A stretch of 7,572 nucleotides of DNA, from assembly GCA_015486095.1 (NCBI GenBank), contig WFSK01000077.1, positions 1 through 7,572 on the forward strand, written 5' to 3'. This DNA is from Thermotogae bacterium (GTDB lineage Bacteria > Thermotogota > Thermotogae > B3-G13). Shown here piece after piece: positions 1 through 5,459 of the stretch. The first letter of the stretch is position 1, and every line of letters starts with the position of its first letter. The notes beneath the pieces are model-generated. The model saw only the letters and a list, made by a program, of their open reading frames with translations. It was not told the DNA's origin and made no database searches. Position numbers and translations under genes: made by a program.

Positions 1-690
1 TGACAATATGGAACTCAACTCGCTTTCTTTGGAAACGTATACGATATCACCCCTTTTTATCTTCTTATTCTTCTCGATGTAATCAACTACTACCTCATCT
101 CCTCCATTTCCATTCAACAATCCCTCTGCTTCGGAGTGGTCACCGATCACTGTAACTCTCATCTTGAATCTCGGATCCACGATTAACCTTACAGTAGATG
201 TCATATTCGAGATTCTCACCGTTTCTCCTATAAGAGCATGCGTTTTGTAATCTAATACGGGTAATCCTGCTCGCAAGGCATACTTTTTTCCTTTATCGAT
301 CACGAATTCTCGGGTTGTTTGGAAGGTGTTCTTGGTCAAAACTGTAGCTGGTACAACCTTTATTTCACTCGAGAGTAAAGAGCGATATGAACTCAATCTT
401 TCGTATCGTTCTTTGTAATAATTCAATTCTATCTTAAGACGTTCGTTTTGAGATTTCAATGTTCGATTTTCTGCTATTAGTTTCGACATATTGTTGAATT
501 TGGAGTTCATCTCCGAGAGTTCTATGATTCCTTCTCTAAGACCTATGGAAGGTAAATAAAATATATAAATAACATCATTCGTAAGAGATTTTATGGAGGA
601 GAATATCTTTTCATATCTGAAATCTACGATAAATATTATTAAGAATATGAACATCATCGATAGATAGATAGATATATCACGTGTATTCAA
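1..690 (-). CDS. mreC: MreC, cell-shape protein, 3' part outside window
   Basis: An open frame runs from just after mreB to the left edge of the window (230 codons visible, no stop). Reading it gives a short cytoplasmic N-terminus, one hydrophobic segment at about residues 6-23 (rich in I, F, L, M), a charged helical stretch at about 51-105 with heptad-like Leu/Ile/Asn spacing (coiled coil), then a beta-rich domain with the MreC pattern 'VIDKGKKYALRAG', 'GETVRISN' and 'RGDIVYVS'. MreC family members are bitopic proteins that form periplasmic filaments and link MreB to the peptidoglycan elongation enzymes. The start is a choice: TTG at 690 has an AGGAGA 10 nt upstream and leaves a normal short cytoplasmic tail; tandem ATGs at 657/654 lack a Shine-Dalgarno and would begin inside the membrane segment. 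The frame is the same as that of mreB and follows its TGA by 21 bp, so the two are surely co-transcribed. By comparison with the family, roughly 40-60 residues are missing at the C-terminus. Confidence 0.9.
   Translation of the reverse strand, partial: MNTRDISIYLSMMFIFLIIFIVDFRYEKIFSSIKSLTNDVIYIFYLPSIGLREGIIELSEMNSKFNNMSKLIAENRTLKSQNERLKIELNYYKERYERLSSYRSLLSSEIKVVPATVLTKNTFQTTREFVIDKGKKYALRAGLPVLDYKTHALIGETVRISNMTSTVRLIVDPRFKMRVTVIGDHSEAEGLLNGNGGDEVVVDYIEKNKKIKRGDIVYVSKESELSSILS
659..674. repeat. Short tetranucleotide repeat (GATA x4)
   Basis: Four perfect tandem copies of GATA on the + strand (TATC on the coding strand), followed by further TAT. It lies inside the first codons of mreC if the TTG start at 690 is used, and just upstream of the ATG pair at 657 if that start is used. 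Four units is few, so it may be chance in an A/T-rich membrane-segment coding region. Confidence 0.6.
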
Positions 691-711
691 TCTCCGGTAC
701 TCTCCTCGAAA

Positions 712-1725
712 TCATTCACCAGAATACAATTTAGCAAGCATATTTATTTCATCCAGTACTTTACCTGCACCACGGACCACACAAGTCAAGGGATCTTCCG
801 CTATTATAGCGTGAACATGTGTTTCATCTTCTATTAGTTTGTCTATAGAACGTAGAAGTGCACCTCCACCTGCTATAACTATACCTCTTTCGACTATATC
901 TGCTGCCAATTCTGGTGGTGTTTTTTCAAGTGTCATTCTGATGCTCTCTATTATTGTAGATACAGGTTCTTTCATAGCATCACGTATTTCTGCACTGTTG
1001 ACCGTTATTCTCTTCGGTAATCCAGTTACAAGGTCTCGGCCAATCACTTGTGTATCGAGTTCTTCTTCAAGAGGATAAACGCTGCCTATCTCTATCTTCA
1101 CCTTTTCAGCGGTCCTTTCACCTATGAGTAGTTTATAGTTATCTCTTATGAATTGCACTATAGATTCATCCAATTCATCTCCTGCAATTCTTATGGCTTC
1201 ACTTGTAACAATAGCGCCGAGTGAGATCACCGCTATCTCCGTCATACCCCCTCCGATATCCACTATCATATTTCCATAAGAATCTTCCACATCTAAGCCA
1301 CTTCCTATGGCAGCGGCCATCGGTTCATCTATGAGAAACGTCTTCCTCGAGCCTGCATTTTTAGTGGCTTCTATTATTGCATTTCTCTCGACCTCAGTTA
1401 TGCCTATGGGAACACTTACGACAGTCCTTGGCTTTAAAAAGTGATTTTTGGAATATGCCTTAGACATGAAATACCTCAACATACTTTCTGCCACATCATA
1501 ATCTGCTATTACACCATCCTTCAACGGTCTCGTAGCTATGATATTCGATGGTGTCTTTCCGATCATCTTCTTAGCAGCGTTACCAACTGCCAAGATCTTA
1601 CGAGTGTTGGAATCTATCGCTATAACTGAAGGTTCATTGGAAACTATTCCTCTATTTCTAACATAAACGAGCGTATTAGCGGTACCCAGGTCTATTCCCA
1701 TATCGTGTACAAAACTCTCAAACAT
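712..1725 (-). CDS. mreB: MreB, actin-like rod-shape protein
   Basis: The 337-residue product is a full-length MreB (family usually about 330-350). MreB is a bacterial actin: it polymerises with ATP under the cytoplasmic membrane and positions the lateral-wall synthesis machinery with MreC, MreD, RodA and a PBP2-type transpeptidase. Visible actin-fold motifs are phosphate-1 'GIDLGTANT' (residues 10-18), 'IDEPMAAAIGSGL' (132-144), phosphate-2 'VDIGGGMTEIAV' (155-166), the 'RIAGDELDE' segment (179-187), the MreB-typical 'GERTAEKVKIEIG' (202-214) and the adenosine motif 'GIVIAGGGALL' (281-291). The ATG at 1725 is the only sensible start, because an in-frame TAG (1740-1738) lies five codons upstream. 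The strong Shine-Dalgarno, however, is about 25 nt away instead of 6-9, with a palindrome in between (see separate entries). A promoter is visible in the upstream gap, so the mreB-mreC pair probably forms its own transcription unit, perhaps with read-through from gatB. Identification is certain. Confidence 0.98.
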   Translation of the reverse strand: MFESFVHDMGIDLGTANTLVYVRNRGIVSNEPSVIAIDSNTRKILAVGNAAKKMIGKTPSNIIATRPLKDGVIADYDVAESMLRYFMSKAYSKNHFLKPRTVVSVPIGITEVERNAIIEATKNAGSRKTFLIDEPMAAAIGSGLDVEDSYGNMIVDIGGGMTEIAVISLGAIVTSEAIRIAGDELDESIVQFIRDNYKLLIGERTAEKVKIEIGSVYPLEEELDTQVIGRDLVTGLPKRITVNSAEIRDAMKEPVSTIIESIRMTLEKTPPELAADIVERGIVIAGGGALLRSIDKLIEDETHVHAIIAEDPLTCVVRGAGKVLDEINMLAKLYSGE

Positions 1726-1734
1726 GATCTTATC

Positions 1735-1746
1735 GTGCTATAGCAC
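1735..1746. promoter_or_regulatory. Perfect 12-bp palindrome in mreB leader
   Basis: GTGCTATAGCAC reads the same on both strands. It lies 9 nt upstream of the mreB ATG and 2 nt downstream of the AGGAGGTGA. As RNA it could fold into a four-base-pair GUGC/GCAC stem with a UAUA loop, which would shorten the effective distance between the Shine-Dalgarno and the start by 12 nt. As DNA it could be a dimeric repressor site, since it falls about 45-60 bp downstream of the predicted transcription start. The palindrome is seen directly; any role is inferred. Confidence 0.6.
1738..1746 (-). other. Possible two-codon mini-ORF (GTG CTA TAG)
   Basis: A GTG at 1746 sits 5 nt after the GGAGG core of the strong Shine-Dalgarno, which is a good initiation spacing, but the frame is GTG-CTA-TAG and stops at once. 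This frame is also the frame of mreB, whose ATG follows 12 nt after the TAG. It could be a start-stop element that loads ribosomes for reinitiation at mreB, a former upstream start cut off by a nonsense change, or simply a by-product of the palindrome. Translation is not shown. Confidence 0.3.
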
Positions 1747-1748
1747 AG

Positions 1749-1757
1749 TCACCTCCT
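1749..1757 (-). promoter_or_regulatory. Strong Shine-Dalgarno far from the mreB ATG
   Basis: AGGAGGTGA, a near-perfect match to the 16S rRNA 3' end, is the strongest ribosome binding site in the window. Its GGAGG core is 26 nt from the mreB ATG at 1725. The bases just before that ATG (GATAAGATC) hold no good alternative. Confidence 0.75.
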
Positions 1758-1798
1758 ATGAATTCGAATCTTGCACTCACTGATTTCTCCAACTATAT

Positions 1799-1827
1799 AG
1801 TATACCTTGTTTACATAAAAATCACAA
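1799..1827 (-). promoter_or_regulatory. Predicted sigma-70-type promoter for mreBC
   Basis: On the minus strand there is a -35 box TTGTGA (1827-1822, 4 of 6 consensus), an exact 17-bp spacer and a -10 box TATACT (1804-1799, 5 of 6 consensus). Transcription would start near 1792, giving a leader of about 65-70 nt before mreB. The site lies in the only real intergenic gap of the window (1726-1860). I see no clear intrinsic terminator between the gatB stop and this promoter, so read-through from the gat operon is possible. Confidence 0.7.
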
Positions 1828-1860
1828 AGGAAAAGTCATGATCGTAATATGCAAGCTGTC

Positions 1861-3327
1861 TTACTCTTCTGGACTTTCCAATGCTTCTTTGACCAGTTGA
1901 TTGACCATCTTTGGATTTGCCTTTCCCCTCGTTACCTTCATCACCTGGCCTATAAAAAACGCCATCGCCTTCGTCTTACCACCTCTGTATTGTGCTACTA
2001 CCTTTGGATTCTCCTCCACCACTTTTTGTACTATCTTCCTTATCTCATCTGCATTGCTGATCTGCTTAAGTCCTTGTTTCTCTACGATCTCATTTGGCAT
2101 CTCTCCGGTTTCGAATGCCCTTTCTAACACAGATTTTGCAGTATTCGCGGATATCGTACCTTTATCTATCTCCTTGAGTAATTCGACAAGATGTTTCGAT
2201 GTGATCTTGGTTTCGTTTATCTCAACTCCTCTTTCTTTCAGTTCCCTTAACACTTCGGTCATTATCCAATTGCTAACTATCTTTGGCTTGTCATATTTGG
2301 CACAACATTCTTCAAAGAAGTTAGCGAGTTCTTTGCTCGAAACCAGGATAGAGGCATCGTATTCCGGTATGTTATACATCTGCATGAATCTCTTCTTCTT
2401 CGCATCAGGGAGTTCTGGAAGTTCTCCTTTTATTTCCTCGATGAATTCTTCTCTTAAAACTATAGGAGGTATATCTGGTTCCGGGAAATAACGATAGTCA
2501 TTTTCTTCCTCCTTGCCCCTTTGAGATATCGTCATCTGCAGTTTTGAATCCCAGCCACGTGTCTCTCGAACTACATCCTTATCTCCCTCGAAAAATCTCC
2601 TTAACCTATTCGCCTCGTATTCAAGGGCATGTTCAACGAATTTGAAGGAATTTATGTTTTTAACCTCTATTCGAGGAGTAGATCTTCCGGTCTCTGGATC
2701 TACGAGAGATATATTGGCATCACATCTCAAAGAGCCTTCCTCCAAATTTCCATTGCACACATCGATGTATCGAAGTATGTTTCTCAGCTTTTCCATGAAG
2801 ATTCTCGCTTCTCGTGGGGAAGCCATATCGGGTTCCGTGACGATCTCCGCTAATGGGATACCTGCCCTATTCAGATCGACTAAGGAGTACTCAGCTGTAT
2901 CTATCTTATCGGATTGATGTATCAGCTTACCAGCATCCTCTTCGAGATGCAATCTTCGTATCCTCACCTTCTTTTCACCATTGGGGGTTTCTATCGGCAG
3001 GTAACCATGTTCTGCCAACGGATACTTATATTGGCTTATCTGGTATCCTTTAGGAAGATCGGGATAGAAATAATTCTTTCTATCGAATCTGGAATAAAGA
3101 TTCACACGACAATTAAGTGCCAATGCCGCCTTTACACCAAATCTGATGGCTTGTTCATTCGTGATGGGCAACGCCCCTGGCATCCCCATACATACGGGGC
3201 ATACATTCGTATTGGGGTCATCAAAAGAATATTCTGTAGAGCATCCACAAAACATCTTCGTCTTAGTCAACAACTGCGCATGGATCTCTAAACCTATCAC
3301 GATCTTGTAATCATTTCTCATCTTCAT
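1861..3327 (-). CDS. gatB: Asp-tRNA(Asn)/Glu-tRNA(Gln) amidotransferase subunit B
   Basis: GatB is the tRNA-binding and kinase subunit of the GatCAB transamidosome. It phosphorylates the side chain of mischarged Glu-tRNA(Gln) or Asp-tRNA(Asn), which is then amidated with ammonia made by GatA. The 488-residue product has the family hallmarks: 'VIGLEIHAQL' near the N-terminus, 'DRKNYFYPDLPKGYQISQ' (about 82-99), 'HLEEDAGK' (about 127-134), 'YSLVDLNRAGIPLAEIV', 'EGSLRCDANIS' and 'DYRYFPEPD'. The last roughly 150 residues form the helical YqeY-like tail domain that holds the tRNA, ending with 'FFIGQVMKVTRGKANP'. A CxC/CxxC set (Cys27, 29, 43, 46) suggests the structural zinc site found in many but not all GatBs. 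The start is uncertain: ATG 3342, ATG 3327 and ATG 3321 are in frame. AAGGA 7 nt before 3327 and GGTGA 6 nt before 3321 favour these two, and both match the usual short N-terminus. The gene overlaps the end of gatA by 17 bp (or 11), implying translational coupling. Stop is TAA. Confidence 0.97.
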   Translation of the reverse strand: MKMRNDYKIVIGLEIHAQLLTKTKMFCGCSTEYSFDDPNTNVCPVCMGMPGALPITNEQAIRFGVKAALALNCRVNLYSRFDRKNYFYPDLPKGYQISQYKYPLAEHGYLPIETPNGEKKVRIRRLHLEEDAGKLIHQSDKIDTAEYSLVDLNRAGIPLAEIVTEPDMASPREARIFMEKLRNILRYIDVCNGNLEEGSLRCDANISLVDPETGRSTPRIEVKNINSFKFVEHALEYEANRLRRFFEGDKDVVRETRGWDSKLQMTISQRGKEEENDYRYFPEPDIPPIVLREEFIEEIKGELPELPDAKKKRFMQMYNIPEYDASILVSSKELANFFEECCAKYDKPKIVSNWIMTEVLRELKERGVEINETKITSKHLVELLKEIDKGTISANTAKSVLERAFETGEMPNEIVEKQGLKQISNADEIRKIVQKVVEENPKVVAQYRGGKTKAMAFFIGQVMKVTRGKANPKMVNQLVKEALESPEE

Positions 3328-4744
3328 CACCCAATCCTTCATCTAACTTCTTCATTCCACCAGTGTAATCGAAGTTAACCATCTGTTCAACTGCATACGC
3401 AAGGTTTAATACCTCTGCATCTTTAAATCTCTTGCCCATTATCTGTAATCCCACCGGAAGGCCATCGACTATTCCGATTGGAACACTTATTGCAGGGATT
3501 CCTGCCAAGTTGGCAGGAATAGTGTAGATATCCTGTAGATACATCTGCAATGGATTCTCTACCTTTTCTCCTATCTTGAATGCTACAGTTGGGGTGGTAG
3601 GGCCTACTATATAATCGTATTTTGAGAAGACATCGTTGAATTCTTTTATCAATTTTGTGCGTGCCCTTTGTGCCTTTTCGAAATAGGCCTCGTAATAACC
3701 AGCGCTCAGTGTAAAAGTACCTATCATAATTCTCCTCTTGACTTCAGGACCAAATCCAGCATCTCTTGTCTTCATATATTGATGTTTCAAGGACGGGTCG
3801 CTCTTACTCAAACCATATCTCACCCCATCGTATCTGGAAAGATTAGAACTTGCTTCAGCTGGGGCTATTATGTAATAGATCGCAGTGGCATAATCCATCA
3901 TCTTCATAGAAACCTCTTCCACAACAGCACCTTCATCTTCGACCTTATAGATCGTCTTTTCGATCTGATCTTTTATGCCTTTATCCAAAGCATTCGACAT
4001 GAATTCTCTTGGAATCGCTATCTTGAGACCTTTTATTGGTCTTTTAAGTAATCTCGTGAAATCCTCTACTGAATTGTTTAAACTCGTCGAATCCAGATCT
4101 TCTTTACCTGCTATTATATTAGATAACTTCGCTACGTCCTCTACGCTTCTGGCAAATCCGCCTATCTGATCGAGGGAGGAACCAAAGGCCACGAGGCCGT
4201 AACGAGATATGAGTCCATATGTCGGCTTAAAACCGACGACACCACAAAAGGCAGCGGGTTGCCTAATAGAACCACCGGTATCGGAGCCAAGAGCCAATGG
4301 GACTTCTCCCGCTGCTACAGCGGCGGCAGAACCTCCGCTTGATCCTCCGGGGACTCTCGAGATCGACCAGGGGTTATGTGTTGGAAAGAAGGCAGAATTC
4401 TCCGTTGATGAACCCATAGCAAATTCATCCATATTCGTCTTTCCTACAATGTAAAATCCATTCTCTTTGAGTTTCCCCACCACAGTAGCATCGTAGGGAG
4501 CTATGAAGCTTTCGAGTATCTTAGAAGCACAGGTTGTCTTTTTACCCTCAACGAGGATGTTATCCTTTACCGCTATTATCTTCGGTTTTGTCTTTGGGTT
4601 TTCTCTTCTCTCGTAGATACTTATAAAGGCCTTTACCTTATCTTCTACATCTGTTATTCTATTATAAAAGGCATCTAAGACCTCATCAGGTCTTATATCT
4701 TTCGATGTTTCTATTTCAGAATAAGTCATCTCATATATCTTCAT
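3311..4744 (-). CDS. gatA: Asp-tRNA(Asn)/Glu-tRNA(Gln) amidotransferase subunit A
   Basis: GatA is the glutaminase (amidase-signature) subunit of GatCAB: it hydrolyses glutamine and channels ammonia to GatB. The 477-residue product has the complete Ser-cisSer-Lys triad: Lys60 in 'AVKDNI', Ser135 in 'PGGSSGGSAAA' and Ser159 in 'GSDTGGSIRQPA'. Other family markers are 'GKTNMDEFAMGSSTE' (101-115), 'GLVAFGSSLDQIG' and 'IMIGTFTLSAGYYEAYF'. The part before the catalytic lysine is shorter than in many GatAs and lacks the usual G-I-P preceding it. A short N-terminal region is also what I remember for Thermotoga GatA, which supports that lineage. The start ATG at 4744 has AGGAG 7 nt upstream, overlapping the stop region of the preceding gene, only 11 bp away. 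It overlaps gatB at its 3' end. A gatC gene, often found directly upstream, is absent from this window and must be elsewhere if the enzyme is the normal trimer. Confidence 0.98.
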   Translation of the reverse strand: MKIYEMTYSEIETSKDIRPDEVLDAFYNRITDVEDKVKAFISIYERRENPKTKPKIIAVKDNILVEGKKTTCASKILESFIAPYDATVVGKLKENGFYIVGKTNMDEFAMGSSTENSAFFPTHNPWSISRVPGGSSGGSAAAVAAGEVPLALGSDTGGSIRQPAAFCGVVGFKPTYGLISRYGLVAFGSSLDQIGGFARSVEDVAKLSNIIAGKEDLDSTSLNNSVEDFTRLLKRPIKGLKIAIPREFMSNALDKGIKDQIEKTIYKVEDEGAVVEEVSMKMMDYATAIYYIIAPAEASSNLSRYDGVRYGLSKSDPSLKHQYMKTRDAGFGPEVKRRIMIGTFTLSAGYYEAYFEKAQRARTKLIKEFNDVFSKYDYIVGPTTPTVAFKIGEKVENPLQMYLQDIYTIPANLAGIPAISVPIGIVDGLPVGLQIMGKRFKDAEVLNLAYAVEQMVNFDYTGGMKKLDEGLGDEDEK

Positions 4745-4755
4745 ATTCTATCTCC

Positions 4756-5196
4756 TCATCGATCTCCATAGTTGTGATAACCAGTTCTATCCTTGCCAGG
4801 TACACCTCGATACGGATACTTGTGGATCGATTCTTCGTTGATACGGCGTTTTGGATTAACGGAAGCAAGAGTAAGCTCATCTTTCAGCAATTTGTTTACA
4901 CTTTCTTCAACGGTGTTGTCTTCACAGGTGTAAACTGTTATTCCATTTCTTCTGAACGCAGGTATCATCTTAGGATTTATACTCTTCACGATCAACGCCT
5001 TTATCTCGTTTACCTTCAGGTAATGAGGTATATCTCCTGGTTGTCCGTGTTTGGCATATAAGGATTTTAGAGAACTGATATTCCTGACTTTTCCATCCCT
5101 GATATCAAGTATTACGAAGACTTCTGCATTACCCAAATTGTCACTTATTTCACTTTCCATCTCCTTGTAATCGTGTGATGGTATAGCTACACGCAT
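4756..5196 (-). CDS. NifX/NafY-family (dinitrogenase FeMo-cofactor biosynthesis fold) protein
   Basis: The 146-residue product begins 'MRVAIPSHD' and continues with 'VFVILDIRDGKVRNI', 'YAKHGQPGDIPHYL', 'IKALIVKSINPKMIPAF', 'GITVYTCEDNTVEESV' and 'LLKDEL'. This is the layout of the small NifX/NafY domain (RNase H-like fold, about 105 residues). In nitrogen fixers such proteins carry or store iron-molybdenum cofactor precursors, but stand-alone members are common in anaerobes without nitrogenase and their role is mostly unknown. There are no nif genes here. Only one cysteine (Cys91) is present. A tail of about 37 residues after the domain is rich in Arg, Tyr and His and matches nothing I recognise. 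I chose ATG 5196 because AAGGAG lies 8 nt upstream; the in-frame GTG at 5205 would use part of that same ribosome binding site. It sits 5 bp after the S4 gene and 11 bp before gatA, so it is co-transcribed with both. The family is fairly sure, the function is not. Confidence 0.8.
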   Translation of the reverse strand: MRVAIPSHDYKEMESEISDNLGNAEVFVILDIRDGKVRNISSLKSLYAKHGQPGDIPHYLKVNEIKALIVKSINPKMIPAFRRNGITVYTCEDNTVEESVNKLLKDELTLASVNPKRRINEESIHKYPYRGVPGKDRTGYHNYGDR

Positions 5197-5201
5197 ATAT
5201 C

Positions 5202-5459
5202 TCACTCCTTTTCATCAGTTATCACTCTATAGAGTGTCGATGCCTTACTAATAGGAACACTCCCATTCGGCACATCTATGATCTCTATCTTCATCATCTT
5301 TTTTCCAAAATGTATCTCCAGAATATCTCCGATCTTCACCTGAGCACCGGGTTTCAAATACCTACCGTTTCTTATAACCCTCTGGCTTTCTGCTAATTTC
5401 TGTGCCACAGTTCTTCGTTTTACAATCCTCGATACTTTCAAGAATTTATCCAATCTCAT
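5202..5459 (-). CDS. rqcP: S4-domain RNA-binding protein, RqcP/Hsp15 type
   Basis: The 85-residue protein is almost entirely one S4 RNA-binding domain: 'MRLDKFLKVSRIVKRR' at the start, then 'NGRYLKPGAQVKIGD' (31-45) and 'LEIHFGKKMMKIEI' (47-60). It closely resembles Bacillus YabO, now RqcP, which binds stalled 50S subunits carrying peptidyl-tRNA and works with RqcH in alanine tailing during ribosome-associated quality control; E. coli Hsp15 (HslR) is a longer relative. The 'RLDKFLKVSR' opening, basic residues at 2, 11, 15 and 16, and the roughly 85-residue length fit RqcP better than Hsp15. The ATG overlaps the stop of the activase gene as ATGA, and no strong Shine-Dalgarno precedes it, so translation is probably coupled. 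The neighbouring gatA and gatB also serve translation. The S4 family is certain; the RqcP assignment is likely but would be firmer if an RqcH (NFACT) gene exists in the genome. Confidence 0.87.
   Translation of the reverse strand: MRLDKFLKVSRIVKRRTVAQKLAESQRVIRNGRYLKPGAQVKIGDILEIHFGKKMMKIEIIDVPNGSVPISKASTLYRVITDEKE
5205..5210 (-). promoter_or_regulatory. Shine-Dalgarno deciding the NifX-like start
   Basis: AAGGAG is placed 8 nt before ATG 5196 and is embedded in the last codons of the upstream S4 gene, whose TGA is at 5204-5202. It makes the overlapping GTG at 5205 unlikely as the start. Confidence 0.7.

Noticed and set aside
541..600. Possible frameshift in the mreC N-terminal region
   Set aside because: A first reading suggested a stop in the frame, but careful re-reading of the bases gave one continuous frame from 690 to 1, so the gene is intact within the window.
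1762..1769. ATTCGAAT palindrome in the mreB leader
   Set aside because: An 8-bp palindrome of common bases is expected by chance in this much sequence and has no informative position.
1828..1860. Intrinsic terminator after gatB
   Set aside because: The T-rich stretch after the stop has no GC-rich hairpin before it; only a 6-bp TCATGA palindrome is present, so I do not call a terminator.
1901..2491. Long plus-strand open frame (196 codons) opposite gatB
   Set aside because: It lies wholly antisense to a certain gatB, its translation is low-complexity (Ser, Phe, Leu, Ile rich) without recognisable motifs, and it has no ribosome binding site. It is a shadow of gatB codon use.
2914..3291. Plus-strand open frame of 125 codons opposite the gatB N-terminal region
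   Set aside because: Antisense to strongly conserved GatB motifs and without any protein family features.
3668..4051. Plus-strand open frame of 127 codons opposite gatA
   Set aside because: Entirely antisense to gatA, with an irregular Cys/His/Ser-rich translation and no start signals.
4756..5205. The small gene before gatA as a divergent gatC
   Set aside because: Its sequence follows the NifX/NafY pattern (beta-alpha fold motifs) and lacks the GatC N-terminal helix pattern and its C-terminal extended segment.
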